Notes: generated by a model from the letters alone, not told the origin. Shown: positions 17,990 through 28,590, numbered from the stretch's first letter. The stretch: 64,000 nt of DNA from Alphaproteobacteria bacterium (GCA_009779745.1 WRDR01000001.1:124001-188000); one strand, 5' to 3'. Numbers and translations: made by a program.

Positions 17990-18912
17990 AAATAGCCCTC
18001 CTGCTTTTTCTTTTCCATTGAACCGGTCTGATCGGAATCAATCAGTCGCCCTTGACGTTCGGAATAACGGGCTGCTTTAATTTCGCTCACAATGTCGGCA
18101 ACATTCGCAGCCGCAGCTTCAATAGCACCGGACAAAGGCCAGCAGCCCAGCGTGCGGAACCGGACAATCTTCATAACCGGAGATTCTCCCGAGTTCAATG
18201 TCATTTTGTCCGGTTCATCAAGCATGATATATGTGCCGGAACGCCGGACCACCGGACGTTCTTTGGCAAAATACAGAGGAACTACTTCAAGCTCTTCCTG
18301 TAAAATATATTCCCAGACATCAAGTTCAGTCCAGTTGGACAGCGGAAATACCCTCATGGTTTCGCCTTTGCCAAGCCGGGTATTATAAAGCCGCCATAAT
18401 TCCGGACGCTGGTTTCTGGCGTCCCAGCGGTGTCCGTAAGAACGCACGGAAAAAATACGTTCCTTGGCGCGCGATTTTTCTTCGTCACGTCTTGCACCGC
18501 CTATCGCAGCATCAAAACCGTGCATATTAAGTGCCTGGCGCAAGGCTTCGGTTTTCATTATGTCTGTATAGCGCGCAGAACCATAGGTGAAAGGCGTGAT
18601 GTTCTTTTCCTCCCCAATTGGATTTGTATGTACTATCAGCTTGAAACCGATTTCTTTTGCCATGCGGTCGCGGAATGATATCATCTCCTTGAACTTCCAT
18701 GTCGTGTCAATGTGCAGGAGCGGAAACGGAATCGGCGCAGGATAAAAAGCCTTGCGCGCCAAATGCAGAAGAACAGAAGAGTCCTTGCCGACAGAATACA
18801 TCATCACCGGTTTTTCAAAACCGGCGGCAGTTTCCCGCATTATGTAGATGGCTTCTGCCTCAAGTGCCGCAAGTGTGGAAGAAAGTCTCATAGATTTTGT
18901 TTGTTTAGTCAT
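17986..18912 (-). CDS. cysD: sulfate adenylyltransferase subunit 2
   Basis: The 308-residue CysD adenylates sulfate together with CysN. The PP-loop motif [12 protein letters not shown] is near residues 41-52, and the family motif [17 protein letters not shown] is present. Length matches the usual 300-310. Its ATG overlaps the last codons of the upstream XRE regulator by eight bases. Confidence 0.95.
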   Translation of the reverse strand: MTKQTKSMRLSSTLAALEAEAIYIMRETAAGFEKPVMMYSVGKDSSVLLHLARKAFYPAPIPFPLLHIDTTWKFKEMISFRDRMAKEIGFKLIVHTNPIGEEKNITPFTYGSARYTDIMKTEALRQALNMHGFDAAIGGARRDEEKSRAKERIFSVRSYGHRWDARNQRPELWRLYNTRLGKGETMRVFPLSNWTELDVWEYILQEELEVVPLYFAKERPVVRRSGTYIMLDEPDKMTLNSGESPVMKIVRFRTLGCWPLSGAIEAAAANVADIVSEIKAARYSERQGRLIDSDQTGSMEKKKQEGYF

Positions 18913-19180
18913 GGTTGAATTTAAGAATAGTCACAGCAAGCCGATTATCTTCTGCAAACAAATAAGCTAACGGTACGTTCAAAGCCTTTGCCAGACTGCT
19001 TGCTGTCTTTATATCCGGCTCATGCACGCCTTGCTCATATCTATTAATTCTGGTGCTTGCCACAAATTCATCTATGCCCGCAGCAATCCCAAGCTGTTTT
19101 TGAGACAGCCCCGCTCTTTGCCTTGCTTCCTTTAAACGATAAGCAAATATGTGTTTTGGAGGATTGTGTTTGTGTGACAT
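18905..19180 (-). CDS. XRE-family transcriptional regulator
   Basis: The 91-residue protein is a single Cro/CI helix-turn-helix ([21 protein letters not shown]...[13 protein letters not shown]) with a short C-terminal tail. It is the first gene of the sulfur operon and overlaps cysD, so it is co-transcribed with the genes it probably regulates. Two palindromes sharing CTACG/CGTAG lie just upstream and are likely operators. Confidence 0.85.
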   Translation of the reverse strand: MSHKHNPPKHIFAYRLKEARQRAGLSQKQLGIAAGIDEFVASTRINRYEQGVHEPDIKTASSLAKALNVPLAYLFAEDNRLAVTILKFNHD

Positions 19181-19202
19181 CGCAGTTCAACCTTCATTGA
19201 GT

Positions 19203-19253
19203 TACGATGTTCGTAGTTTTTACTTGCATTAGATACTACGTTTATCGTAGTAT
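19203..19253. promoter_or_regulatory. paired palindromic operator upstream of xre-cysD operon
   Basis: ATACTACG-TTTAT-CGTAGTAT spans 19233-19253 (8-bp arms) and TACGA-TGT-TCGTA spans 19203-19215. Both carry TACG/CGTA half sites, and their centres are 34 bp apart, about three helical turns. They lie 23-73 bases before the regulator start codon. Confidence 0.6.
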
Positions 19254-19346
19254 GCGGGCGTTGCCGGAAAATGCGGCCATGTGTATTTATCAATAAGGGG
19301 ATAAAAAATGAAAGATTTTCAAAAAGAGATTGCAGTGGGTGCCAGC

Positions 19347-19973
19347 TTAAAGCCCCGGAGTCTTGTGTTTCCACGACCTGTTGTTGTTAAGTTTTCTGGG
19401 AGCAGCTTCCTCTTGCATGTCATTATAACGAATATAAGCGTCCTTATAATCCCAGCACATGCCTAGGTAGTTGAAAGCAATATTAGGCATTGTATGAATA
19501 TAATCAAAATAATTATTCAGATTGTCAATAGCGTCAATTTGCCCTGTCTGACACAGAACGTTGCAAGTATCATCAATTGCAAGCATTGCTACGGCAGATG
19601 CAGCTATCTTTATATTGGCAAAATCTATGAACCCGTCCAGTACATCTAATTTTGGCGTTTTTATTTCATATTCCGAATAATTTTTATTGTCGGATATTAA
19701 ATCATTCAACACGGATTTTATCATCTGGACAGATATAGGATCATTATCCGCTATGTACTCTTTAATAATTTTTTCATGTCCCGGGTATTCGTTTACAAGA
19801 GCTAATACACGACAAGCTGTTTGAATCTGCTGACAGGCATTTGCAAGTTCTTTAGGCAGGTGTATCCAATGCGTTTCAGAGCCAAGCAGTTCGCGTGCGA
19901 AATCTGCTGCCGGCAGATTATAATGTCTTTCTAAATCAAAATAACCTTGTTCTAAGTCAAAATTTTGTGACAT
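19347..19973 (-). CDS. hypothetical protein, 208 aa
   Basis: I recognise no family. The soluble, acidic, largely helical protein has no signal peptide. An Ala-rich hydrophobic helix (KIAASAVAMLAI) sits near the middle. The C-terminus is basic (RKLNNNRSWKHKT). It is AT-rich, stands alone between polA and the sulfur operon, and has only a weak AAG-type ribosome site. Confidence 0.6.
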   Translation of the reverse strand: MSQNFDLEQGYFDLERHYNLPAADFARELLGSETHWIHLPKELANACQQIQTACRVLALVNEYPGHEKIIKEYIADNDPISVQMIKSVLNDLISDNKNYSEYEIKTPKLDVLDGFIDFANIKIAASAVAMLAIDDTCNVLCQTGQIDAIDNLNNYFDYIHTMPNIAFNYLGMCWDYKDAYIRYNDMQEEAAPRKLNNNRSWKHKTPGL

Positions 19974-20105
19974 TTTTAGCTTTCTTATTTATAAATAAAA
20001 TATCTCATAATTTAAAATCTGTGTTCATTGTAACATAATTTATTTTTGAATGCAAAAAGAAAATTGCAATATATTCAAACAGTTAATAGCTATTAATTAC
20101 TTTCA

Positions 20106-22874
20106 TTAATGCGCTGATGCCCAGTCGTCTCCGGACGCTGCCTGCGCTATAAGAGGGACTCTCATTTTCAGTACCGGCTTGTTCGCTTTCTCCATTTCTT
20201 CGATTACTGCTTTTTTGAATACTTCCAGTTCTTCTTCCGGCACCTCGAAGACTAACTCGTCATGCACTTGCAAAAGCATTCGTCCTTTAAAGCCGTTTTC
20301 TTGTATCACCCGCGACACGTTAATCATTGCTCTTTTCATTAAATCTGCTGCTGTTCCTTGAATAGGCGCATTGATTGCCTGCCTTTCCGCAAAACTCCTT
20401 ATGATGCCGTTTTTGTCGTTTATCCCTTGTATTGCTATTTTGCGTCCAAACGCGGTTTCTATGAAGCCGGCAGCTCTTGCTTCTTCTTTTACCTTCTCCA
20501 TATACTGTTTCAATTCGCGGAATTTTTCTAAGTACTCTTTTATAAAACGAGATGCCTGTACTTGAGATATTCCTATTTGCTTGCCAAGACCAAAACCGCT
20601 TATTCCGTATATAATTCCAAAATTAATCGCTTTTGCCGTGCGTCTGTCATCTGCAGTTATGTTCTCCAGCGGTATTCCCAATACTTGAGATGCTGTCAGC
20701 GCATGTATATCTTTGCCCTCTTGAAAGGCTTTCATCATTGTATCTACTTTTGCCAGAGACGCTACAAGCCGCAGCTCTATCTGCGAATAGTCAACCGATA
20801 ATATTTTATGTCCCTTGTTTGCTATGAATGCTTTTCGTATTGCTCTTCCGTCTGGTGTTCGTATGGGTATGTTTTGCAGGTTAGGCGATGTAGACGACAG
20901 TCTTCCGGTGTTTGTTACTGTCAGAGAAAAATCCGTGTGAATGCGTCCGGTTCTTTTGTCTATCTGTTCCGGCAGCGCGTCCGTGTATGTAGTTTTTAGT
21001 TTCGTGAGGCTTCTCCAGTCCAGCACTTTGCTTGCTATTTCTACGCCGGACTCTGCGAGCGGCTCCAGTATGTCCGAAGCTGTGGAATAGTTTTTTGTTT
21101 TTCTGGCCTCCGGATATTTTATCCTCAGCTCGTCAAACAAAACTCTGGATAACTGAGACGGAGAGCCTATATTAAAAGGACGCTTTGATATAACGTATAT
21201 TTCTTTTTCCAGCGTTTCTATTCTTTGCGTTAAGTCAAAACTCTGTTTGCGCAGAATGCCGACATCTACTAATATTCCGTCTCTTTCCATAGACGATATG
21301 ATTGGTATGATGGGCTTGTCTATGTTTTCATAGATTCTCATCACTTGCGCTTGGGCTAGTCTCGGCTTTAAAACATGCCATGTGCGCAGTGTAAAATCAG
21401 CTTCCTCTGCCGCATAGTCCGCAGCCTTATTTATATCTGCGCAGCCAAAACCTATTTTGTTTTTGCCGGAACCTACTAGGTCTTTGTCTTTTGTTTTTTC
21501 ATAGTTGAATAATAATCCCATAAGCTCATCAAGCGTGTGCTTGTGCTTTGATGAATCTATGCAGTACGACATAATCATTGTGTCATCGCATGACTCTAAA
21601 TTGTACTGAGACTCTGCTTTGAAAAAGTGCAAAGCATGTTTTAAGTCGTGTATGATTTTAATAACGCTGTCGTCTTTGAACAGTTCGTCCAAATGATTTA
21701 ACACTATATCGAGAGGAAGCTGCGGTATGTTTTGTTTGTTTGAGGTCTTCGGCGCGGAAAAAAGCCCGGGCATATCTTCCGTATTCTCTGTTTCCTGCAT
21801 ATGACCTATTGGAATGTAGCACGCTTTCCCGGGATTTATTGCAAGAGATACTCCCGCAATTTTTGAAAATAAAGACTCGTCCGCGCCTTTTATGCTGATT
21901 GCTATTATGCCGTTCTTTTTAGCCTCGCTTATCCACTGCGACAGCCGCTCTTTATCAGATACTATCTCATAGTGTTTTTCTATTCTTCCGGCAGAGGCTG
22001 CATTTGTCAAGCGGGTTACCAGAGATTTAAAACCCTGCGCCTGCAAGAATGCCGTAAGAGTCTCTTTGTTTGTTGTTTGATGTAAGTTATCTATAGGCAT
22101 GGGCAGAGGAGCGTCCTCATCAAGGCTTACCAGTTTATACGATATTTCAGCAAGCTCTTTGTTCTGTAGCAGAGTTTCTTTTTGTTTAGGTTTGTCTATC
22201 TTATCTATGTTTGCAAACAGGTTTTCTAAAGAGCCGAATTTATTGATGAGCGTACCGGCAGTTTTAATGCCTATGCCGGGAACGCCGGGAACGTTGTCTG
22301 AGGCATCTCCTAAAAGAGCCTGTACGTCTTTGATTTTTTCAGGAGGAACTCCGAATTTCTTTATCACGTCTCCGGTTGTTATTTTTATATGCTTTAACGG
22401 GTCTATCATCTCTACGCCCGGGCGGAGAAGCTGCATCAGGTCTTTATCGGAAGAAATAATGTGTACGTGCAGCCCTTGCTCCAGAGCTTTTTTAGTATAC
22501 GCAGCTATCAAATCGTCTGCTTCATAGCCTTGCTGTTCTATGGACGGAAGCCCGAATGCAGCTGTTGCTTCCCGCACCAGAGGAAACTGAGGGATTAATT
22601 CGGGCGGAGGAGGGGGTCTGTGAGCTTTGTATTCAGGATAGATATCGTGGCGGAATGTTTTTCTGGCAGCATCAAAGATGACGGCTATATGAGTGTGAGC
22701 TGCCGTTATATTTTTGTCCGACAGGACTTTGTTGAGCATAGTGCAAAAGCCGTAAACAGCATTGATTTGCACGCCGTCTTCTCTGGTCATAGGAGGGAGG
22801 GCATGAAAAGCTCTGAATATGAAGCCGGAGCCGTCTATTAGTATGAGGGTAGAGGGTTTTGAGGATTTAGTCAT
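20106..22874 (-). CDS. polA: DNA polymerase I
   Basis: The 922-residue protein has all three Pol I regions. The 5' nuclease (1-290) shows LILIDGSGFIFRAFHA, YEADDLIA, DKDLMQLL and GDASDNVPGVPGIG. The polymerase (520-922) shows motif A VDYSQIELRL, motif B RRTAKAINFGIIYG and motif C VHDELVF. The middle 3'-5' exonuclease fold is degenerate: where the family has DTE the sequence reads IIAISIKGADES, and the exo II YD is replaced by DLKHALHF. Proofreading is therefore probably absent, as in Taq polymerase. Function is gap filling and RNA primer removal. Confidence 0.97.
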   Translation of the reverse strand: MTKSSKPSTLILIDGSGFIFRAFHALPPMTREDGVQINAVYGFCTMLNKVLSDKNITAAHTHIAVIFDAARKTFRHDIYPEYKAHRPPPPPELIPQFPLVREATAAFGLPSIEQQGYEADDLIAAYTKKALEQGLHVHIISSDKDLMQLLRPGVEMIDPLKHIKITTGDVIKKFGVPPEKIKDVQALLGDASDNVPGVPGIGIKTAGTLINKFGSLENLFANIDKIDKPKQKETLLQNKELAEISYKLVSLDEDAPLPMPIDNLHQTTNKETLTAFLQAQGFKSLVTRLTNAASAGRIEKHYEIVSDKERLSQWISEAKKNGIIAISIKGADESLFSKIAGVSLAINPGKACYIPIGHMQETENTEDMPGLFSAPKTSNKQNIPQLPLDIVLNHLDELFKDDSVIKIIHDLKHALHFFKAESQYNLESCDDTMIMSYCIDSSKHKHTLDELMGLLFNYEKTKDKDLVGSGKNKIGFGCADINKAADYAAEEADFTLRTWHVLKPRLAQAQVMRIYENIDKPIIPIISSMERDGILVDVGILRKQSFDLTQRIETLEKEIYVISKRPFNIGSPSQLSRVLFDELRIKYPEARKTKNYSTASDILEPLAESGVEIASKVLDWRSLTKLKTTYTDALPEQIDKRTGRIHTDFSLTVTNTGRLSSTSPNLQNIPIRTPDGRAIRKAFIANKGHKILSVDYSQIELRLVASLAKVDTMMKAFQEGKDIHALTASQVLGIPLENITADDRRTAKAINFGIIYGISGFGLGKQIGISQVQASRFIKEYLEKFRELKQYMEKVKEEARAAGFIETAFGRKIAIQGINDKNGIIRSFAERQAINAPIQGTAADLMKRAMINVSRVIQENGFKGRMLLQVHDELVFEVPEEELEVFKKAVIEEMEKANKPVLKMRVPLIAQAASGDDWASAH

Positions 22875-22992
22875 TTTGGGCGGATTTGTAAATTGAGGGC
22901 AGATTTAGAGTGGATTAAGGCTTATTTTTTGCTCCAAGACAATCCAAAAAGTAAGATTCTGCTAAAATAATTGAAAAAAGTGTTAATTTTCC

Positions 22993-23021
22993 TTGACGAA
23001 AGGCTGGAAAAAGCATAAAAA
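22993..23021 (+). promoter_or_regulatory. probable str operon (rpsL) promoter
   Basis: TTGACG at 22993-22998 and TAAAAA at 23016-23021 are 17 bases apart, about 240 bases before rpsL. The 22875-23263 gap holds this promoter and a long structured leader but no gene that I can support. Confidence 0.55.
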
Positions 23022-23161
23022 GCCTGAACCCGAAGAATCATTATGGTTCTTTTGGGTGAGTTATAGTGTATGTTAATGCATGATAGCCTGAGCGATGCAA
23101 CGGCTGTTTTCTTAGAAGAAGTTCAGAGAAAACAAGCAGGTCGCAGGGTGTATATGATTTG

Positions 23162-23232
23162 CCTCACACGCGGAAGACGACTTCTAGGATAGAAGAACGT
23201 CCGAATGTGAGGTTCTGTTTTGGTTTTTTTTG
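23162..23232 (+). ncRNA. structured 5' leader hairpin of the str operon, possible attenuator
   Basis: CCTCACA (23162-23168) pairs with TGTGAGG (23206-23212). Inside, GACG pairs with CGTC and CTTC with GAAG around a TAGGATA loop. A U-rich tract follows, with eight T in a row near 23224-23231. Stem plus U-run is compatible with transcription attenuation, or with a binding site for a ribosomal protein such as S7. No known leader family was recognised. Confidence 0.45.
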
Positions 23233-23263
23233 GGTTTTTGTTTCTCTTTAAGAGGTGATAGTA

Positions 23264-23635
23264 ATGCCTACCGTTGGTCAGTTGATTAGGTCTCCGCGCA
23301 AGAAGATAATCGCTCGCGATAAGGTGCCTGCTTTACAGGAATGTCCTCAGAAGCGCGGTGTTTGCACCCGTGTTTATACGACAACTCCTAAGAAGCCGAA
23401 CTCTGCTTTGCGTAAGGTTGCGCGCGTTCGCTTGACTAACGGGCACGAGGTCATTTGCTACATTCCGGGTGAAGGGCATAACCTCCAAGAGCATAGTGTT
23501 GTTATGATACGCGGCGGACGTGTGAAGGATTTGCCGGGTGTGCGTTATCATATAGTTCGTGGAACTTTTGATACTCAAGGTGTCAAGGATCGTAAACAGC
23601 GCCGTTCTTTATACGGCGCAAAGCGTCCTAAGTAA
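23264..23635 (+). CDS. rpsL: 30S ribosomal protein uS12
   Basis: The 123-residue protein has [18 protein letters not shown] and the [10 protein letters not shown] decoding-site loop. Lys residues at the classical streptomycin positions are unchanged. An in-frame GTG at 23255 would add three residues. The ATG at 23264 follows an AGAGGTGA ribosome site and gives the canonical MPTVGQLIR start. First gene of the str operon. Confidence 0.97.
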   Translation: MPTVGQLIRSPRKKIIARDKVPALQECPQKRGVCTRVYTTTPKKPNSALRKVARVRLTNGHEVICYIPGEGHNLQEHSVVMIRGGRVKDLPGVRYHIVRGTFDTQGVKDRKQRRSLYGAKRPK

Positions 23636-23647
23636 GGAGATTTTTAA

Positions 23648-24121
23648 ATGGCTCGTCGTCGTCGCGCAGAAAAACGTACAGTTCTCCCGGATCCTAAGTT
23701 CGGGGAAATTCTGGTCACTAAGTTTCAGAACGTCATGATGTATGACGGAAAGAAATCTGTCGCAGAACACATACTGTACGGTGTTTTAGAAAAGATTCAA
23801 AAGTACTCTAAAGGCGGAAACGCTCTGGATATATTCAAAGACGCTATAGAGAATGTCCGTCCTCATCTGGAAGTACGCTCAAGACGTGTCGGCGGTGCTA
23901 CCTATCAGGTGCCTGTTGAGGTGCGTAAAGAAAGAGGCGTGGCTCTGGCTATGCGCTGGATTATAGCTGCTGCCCGCGCCAGAGGCGAGAATACTATGGA
24001 AGACCGCTTGGCTGCCGAGATTCAGGCTGCCGCCAACCAGACCGGTGCCGCTGTCAAGAAAAGAGAAGATACTCACCGTATGGCGGAAGCTAACCGCGCA
24101 TTCTCTCACTTCAAGTGGTAG
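23648..24121 (+). CDS. rpsG: 30S ribosomal protein uS7
   Basis: The 157-residue protein starts [10 protein letters not shown] and contains [20 protein letters not shown] and PVEVRKERG...MRWI, typical S7 sequences. It nucleates 30S head assembly on 16S rRNA and in E. coli represses the str operon. It sits 12 bases after rpsL. Confidence 0.97.
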   Translation: MARRRRAEKRTVLPDPKFGEILVTKFQNVMMYDGKKSVAEHILYGVLEKIQKYSKGGNALDIFKDAIENVRPHLEVRSRRVGGATYQVPVEVRKERGVALAMRWIIAAARARGENTMEDRLAAEIQAAANQTGAAVKKREDTHRMAEANRAFSHFKW

Positions 24122-24140
24122 TAAAGAAAGGATTCTCTAA

Positions 24141-26222
24141 ATGGCTAGGCAAACTCCAATAGAAAAGTATCGCAACATAGGCATTATGGCTCATATCGAT
24201 GCCGGGAAGACTACTACTACAGAGCGCATTCTTTATTACACCGGCAAGAACCACAAGATTGGTGAAACGCACGAAGGCACTGCCACTATGGACTGGATGG
24301 ATCAGGAACAGGAGAGGGGTATTACTATCACTTCCGCTGCTACTACCTGTTTTTGGAATGGTCACCGCATAAACATTATTGATACTCCCGGACACGTGGA
24401 TTTCACTATAGAAGTCGAAAGAAGTTTACGGGTTCTTGACGGTGCTATATGTGTGCTGGATTCAGTATCCGGAGTCGAGCCTCAGACTGAAACTGTCTGG
24501 AGACAAGGCGACAAATATAATGTGCCCAGAATGGTGTTTGTCAACAAGCTGGATAGGATAGGTGCTAATTTCTTCCGCTGCGTAGACATGGTTCGCGATA
24601 GGCTTGGTGCTAATGTTTTAGTGCTGCAGCTTCCTATCGGAGCTGAATCCGAATTTAAGGGCGTTGTTGATTTGCGTCGCATGAAGGCTGTCGTATGGGA
24701 GAACGAAGCTCTAGGAGCCAAATTCCATGATGAAGAGATTCCGGAAGAATTGAAAACGCAGGCTCTCGAATACCGTCAGCGTCTTATAGAGACCGCGGTC
24801 GAGATGGACGACAAGGCTATGGAAGAGTACCTTGAAGGCAAAGAGCCTTCTTTGGAAGTCTTAGATGCCTGTATCCGCAAGGGGACAGTCAGCATGAAGT
24901 TCGTGCCTATTATCTGCGGATCTTCTTTCAAGAATAAAGGCGTGCAGTTATTGCTCGATGCTGTTGTAAATTATCTGCCTTCACCTGTAGACATTGACTC
25001 TGTTAAAGGGTTCAATGTTAATGACAGCGAGAAGATGGAAAGCAGAGCTCCTTCTGATGAAGCTCCGTTGGCTGCGCTGGCTTTCAAAGTTATGACCGAT
25101 CCTTTTGTAGGCTCTTTGACGTTTACCCGCATTTACTCCGGCAAGCTGGAGTCCGGTACTTACGTTTATAATCCTGTTAAAGGAGTAAAAGAACGCATCG
25201 GGCGTATACTGGCAATGCACGCAAATAACCGTGAAGAAATAAAAGAAGCTCATGCCGGAGACATTATTGCTCTGGTTGCTTTGAAAGATACGACTACCGG
25301 AGACACTCTTTGTTCTCAGAACGAGCCTGTCGTGCTCGAAAAAATGGAATTCCCTGAACCTGTTATTGAAATGGCTATTGAGCCGAAGAATAAAGGCGAT
25401 CAGGACAAGATGACGACTGCGTTATTGCGTTTGGTTCAAGAGGATCCTTCTTTCAGAGTTGCTTCCAATCAGGAGACCGGACAAACGACTATTAAAGGTA
25501 TGGGCGAGCTGCATCTTGAGATTAAAGTTGATATCCTGCAGCGTACTTATAAGGTTGAGGTCAATGTAGGAGCTCCTCAGGTTGCTTACAGAGAGACCAT
25601 TACTAAAAAGTACGTGGAAGATTACACTCACAAGAAACAATCCGGCGGCGCAGGTCAGTTTGCCAGAGTCATTATAGAGTTCGAGCCGGTAGAACCCGGT
25701 ACCGGATACAGCTTCGAAAGCAAGGTTGTAGGCGGTTCTGTTCCCAAGGAATACATACCCGGAGTTGAAAAAGGGCTGGCGGCTGCAAAAGATACCGGAG
25801 TTCTGGCAGGCTTCCCGACTATAGATTTCAAGGCTACGCTGACAGACGGAGCTTACCATGATGTTGACTCTTCGGTGCTGGCGTTTGAAATAGCTGCAAG
25901 AGCGGCTTTCCGCGAGGGAATTCAAAAGGCTGGTCCTACTCTGCTGGAGCCTATTATGAAGGTTGAGGTTGTGACTCCGGAAGACTATATGGGAGACGTA
26001 ATCGGCGACTTGAACAGCCGCAGAGGTCAGATAAGCGGAATGGATCAGAGAGGAAATGCCCGGACCATTGATGCCAATGTGCCGCTGGCTAATATGTTCG
26101 GATACGTGAACAAGCTAAGGACAATGACTCAAGGGCGGGCTATGTATACAATGGAATTTGATCATTATGAACAGGTTCCTGCGCAGGTAGCTGCGGAAAT
26201 AAGGGCTAAGTTAGTAGGTTAG
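24141..26222 (+). CDS. fusA: elongation factor G
   Basis: The 693-residue translocase has G1 [15 protein letters not shown], switch [28 protein letters not shown], and the C-terminal domains IV/V ([23 protein letters not shown]-like segment). Length is normal (about 690-700). It belongs to the str operon and translocates the ribosome using GTP. Confidence 0.97.
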   Translation: MARQTPIEKYRNIGIMAHIDAGKTTTTERILYYTGKNHKIGETHEGTATMDWMDQEQERGITITSAATTCFWNGHRINIIDTPGHVDFTIEVERSLRVLDGAICVLDSVSGVEPQTETVWRQGDKYNVPRMVFVNKLDRIGANFFRCVDMVRDRLGANVLVLQLPIGAESEFKGVVDLRRMKAVVWENEALGAKFHDEEIPEELKTQALEYRQRLIETAVEMDDKAMEEYLEGKEPSLEVLDACIRKGTVSMKFVPIICGSSFKNKGVQLLLDAVVNYLPSPVDIDSVKGFNVNDSEKMESRAPSDEAPLAALAFKVMTDPFVGSLTFTRIYSGKLESGTYVYNPVKGVKERIGRILAMHANNREEIKEAHAGDIIALVALKDTTTGDTLCSQNEPVVLEKMEFPEPVIEMAIEPKNKGDQDKMTTALLRLVQEDPSFRVASNQETGQTTIKGMGELHLEIKVDILQRTYKVEVNVGAPQVAYRETITKKYVEDYTHKKQSGGAGQFARVIIEFEPVEPGTGYSFESKVVGGSVPKEYIPGVEKGLAAAKDTGVLAGFPTIDFKATLTDGAYHDVDSSVLAFEIAARAAFREGIQKAGPTLLEPIMKVEVVTPEDYMGDVIGDLNSRRGQISGMDQRGNARTIDANVPLANMFGYVNKLRTMTQGRAMYTMEFDHYEQVPAQVAAEIRAKLVG

Positions 26223-26265
26223 TAGGTTTTTATAGATTAACAATACAAAATAAATGGAGAAGAAA

Positions 26266-27456
26266 ATGGCTGAAAAAGAAAAATTTGATCGCAGTTTGCC
26301 GCACTGTAATATCGGTACTATCGGGCACGTCGACCATGGAAAAACTTCTTTGACTGCGGCGATAACCAAGATTCTGGCGGAAGCCGGCGGAGCAGAGTTC
26401 AAAGACTATGCTCAGATTGACAATGCTCCTGAAGAAAAGGCGCGCGGTATTACTATTAACACTTCGCACGTGGAGTACCGCACGAAGAAAAGGCACTATG
26501 CGCACGTAGACTGCCCGGGACACGCCGACTACGTCAAGAACATGATAACGGGTGCCGCTCAGATGGACGGAGCCATATTGGTGGTTTCTGCTGCGGACGG
26601 TCCTATGCCTCAGACCAGAGAGCATATCCTCTTGGCGCGTCAGGTAGGCGTTCCTGCTATTGTGGTCTTCATGAACAAGATGGACATGGCGGATCCTGAA
26701 TTGGCAGACTTGGTTGAAATGGAAGTTCGTGATTTGCTCACGAAGTATAACTTCCCCGGAGATAAGACTCCTGTAATTCGCGGTTCGGCTTTGTGTGCTT
26801 TGGAAGACAAGAATCCTGAATTGGGCAAAGAAGCGGTTCTGAAGCTGATGGACGCAGTTGATGAATTTATTCCTCAGCCGCAGCGTCCTTTGGATCAGCC
26901 TTTCTTAATGCCGGTTGAAGACGTGTTCTCTATTTCCGGACGCGGAACTGTTGTTACGGGTCGTGTTGAACAGGGCGTTATCAAGGTCGGTGAAGAAATT
27001 GAAATAGTCGGTATCCGCGCAACTCAGAAGACGGTTGTTACCGGAGTTGAAATGTTCCGTAAGCTCTTGGATCAAGGTGAGGCAGGAGACAATATCGGCG
27101 CATTGCTTCGCGGAACAAAGCGTGAAGAGGTTGAGCGCGGTCAGGTTTTGGCTAAGCCCGGAAGCATCACTCCGCACACCAAGTTCAAGGCAGAGTGCTA
27201 TGTGCTGACGAAAGATGAAGGCGGCAGACATACTCCGTTCTTTACAAACTATCGTCCGCAATTCTACTTCCGTACTACGGACGTTACCGGTGAGGTCAAA
27301 CTCCCGGAGGGTGTAGAAATGGTAATGCCCGGCGATAACATTGCTTGTGAAGTGCAGTTGATTTCTCCTATTGCTATGAATAAAGGACTGCGTTTCGCTA
27401 TTCGCGAAGGCGGCCGCACGGTAGGCGCAGGAGTTGTTGCTGAGATTATCGAGTAA
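26266..27456 (+). CDS. tuf: elongation factor Tu
   Basis: The 396-residue factor delivers aminoacyl-tRNA. It shows [40 protein letters not shown] and NKMD, with a normal C-terminus ([13 protein letters not shown]). An in-frame ATG at 26254 would add MEKK, but the GGAG there is the ribosome site for the ATG at 26266. Last gene of the str operon, followed by a hairpin and then rpsJ. Confidence 0.97.
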   Translation: MAEKEKFDRSLPHCNIGTIGHVDHGKTSLTAAITKILAEAGGAEFKDYAQIDNAPEEKARGITINTSHVEYRTKKRHYAHVDCPGHADYVKNMITGAAQMDGAILVVSAADGPMPQTREHILLARQVGVPAIVVFMNKMDMADPELADLVEMEVRDLLTKYNFPGDKTPVIRGSALCALEDKNPELGKEAVLKLMDAVDEFIPQPQRPLDQPFLMPVEDVFSISGRGTVVTGRVEQGVIKVGEEIEIVGIRATQKTVVTGVEMFRKLLDQGEAGDNIGALLRGTKREEVERGQVLAKPGSITPHTKFKAECYVLTKDEGGRHTPFFTNYRPQFYFRTTDVTGEVKLPEGVEMVMPGDNIACEVQLISPIAMNKGLRFAIREGGRTVGAGVVAEIIE

Positions 27457-27468
27457 TAATTGTTTTTT

Positions 27469-27499
27469 CCGTGCCCTGTGCTTTATGCGCAGGGTACGG
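27469..27499 (+). other. hairpin between tuf and rpsJ
   Basis: CCGTGCCCTGTGC and GCGCAGGGTACGG form a 13-position stem (two mismatches) around TTTAT. No long T-run follows, so it may be a weak terminator or an RNA processing site between the str and S10 operons. Confidence 0.6.
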
Positions 27500-27537
27500 G
27501 ACAGGTTTTATATAGTGTAAGGGTTTGAGGTTATAAT

Positions 27538-27846
27538 ATGGATACGCAAACGATACGTATACGCCTAAAGGCGTTCGATCATCGTGCTTTGGATCAATCG
27601 GTAAGTGAGATTATAAGCACTGCAAAAAGAACAGGGGCGAAAGTTCGCGGACCAATACCGCTGCCTACGTGGTTTGAAAGGTTTACAGTCAATCGCGGAC
27701 CTCATGTGGACAAGAAGTCCCGCGAGCAGTTTGAGATTCGCACTCACCGCCGTTTGCTGGACATAGTCGAGCCTACGCCGCAAACAATAGATGCTCTGTC
27801 AAAGATAGATCTGGCGGCGGGCGTTGATGTTGAGATTAGGGTATAA
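27538..27846 (+). CDS. rpsJ: 30S ribosomal protein uS10
   Basis: The 102-residue protein contains [16 protein letters not shown] and RGPIPLPT, classical S10/NusE sequences. It also serves in NusB-dependent antitermination. First gene of the S10 operon. Confidence 0.97.
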   Translation: MDTQTIRIRLKAFDHRALDQSVSEIISTAKRTGAKVRGPIPLPTWFERFTVNRGPHVDKKSREQFEIRTHRRLLDIVEPTPQTIDALSKIDLAAGVDVEIRV

Positions 27847-27858
27847 GAGGGTTTTATC

Positions 27859-28590
27859 ATGGCACAAGTAAAGAAATCTCAACGCACCGGAATTATTACA
27901 ACTAAAGTCGGCATGACCAGAGTGTTTGCCGAAAACGGAGAGCATATTCCTGTAAGCGTGTTGAGAATTGAAAATCTTAAAGTTACAAGCGTTCGCACTG
28001 CTGAAAAGAACGGCTATACTGCTGTTCAGCTTGGATACGGCGATGCGAAACAGAAGAATGTTGCAAAGCCTCAGCGTGCGGAGTTTGCAAAGGCGAAGGT
28101 CGAACCTAAGAAGAAATTAGTGGAATTCCGCGTAAGCGAAGACGCTCTTCTGGAAGTAGGGGCTGAACTTTCAGTCAATCATTACATTCCGGGTCAGTAC
28201 GTAGACGTTACCGCATTGAGCATAGGCAAGGGATATGCCGGCGTTATGAAGCGTTGGGATTTCGGTGGGTTAAGAGCTACTCACGGTGTGTCTGTGTCTC
28301 ACCGCAGTGCCGGTTCTACGGGACAGAGACAGGATCCGGGACGTACCTTCAAGGGCAAGAAAATGGCAGGACACATGGGTAATGAAGTTGTCACAACTCT
28401 TAATCTGAAGATTGTTTCAGTAGATGAAGAGCTGGGTGTTATTTTGGTAAAGGGAGCTGTTCCCGGAGCTGAAGGCAGCTATGTGCTGGTGCGCGATGCC
28501 GTCAAAAAAGAAAGAGCCAAAGATGTGCCGTTTCCGGCAGGGCTTAAAGTGTTCGGAAATGATAACAAAGAAGCTCCGGCTCAAGAATAA
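27859..28590 (+). CDS. rplC: 50S ribosomal protein uL3
   Basis: The 243-residue protein has [12 protein letters not shown] and the conserved [21 protein letters not shown] and [15 protein letters not shown] loops. It is slightly longer than E. coli L3 (209), with a Lys/Ala C-terminal tail as in other alphaproteobacteria. Follows rpsJ after 12 bases. Confidence 0.97.
   Translation: MAQVKKSQRTGIITTKVGMTRVFAENGEHIPVSVLRIENLKVTSVRTAEKNGYTAVQLGYGDAKQKNVAKPQRAEFAKAKVEPKKKLVEFRVSEDALLEVGAELSVNHYIPGQYVDVTALSIGKGYAGVMKRWDFGGLRATHGVSVSHRSAGSTGQRQDPGRTFKGKKMAGHMGNEVVTTLNLKIVSVDEELGVILVKGAVPGAEGSYVLVRDAVKKERAKDVPFPAGLKVFGNDNKEAPAQE

Noticed and set aside
19308-19466. short plus-strand frame MKDFQKEIAV... 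with an AAGGGG ribosome site
   Set aside because: It overlaps the end of the 208-residue minus-strand gene, has no recognisable content, and could be chance.
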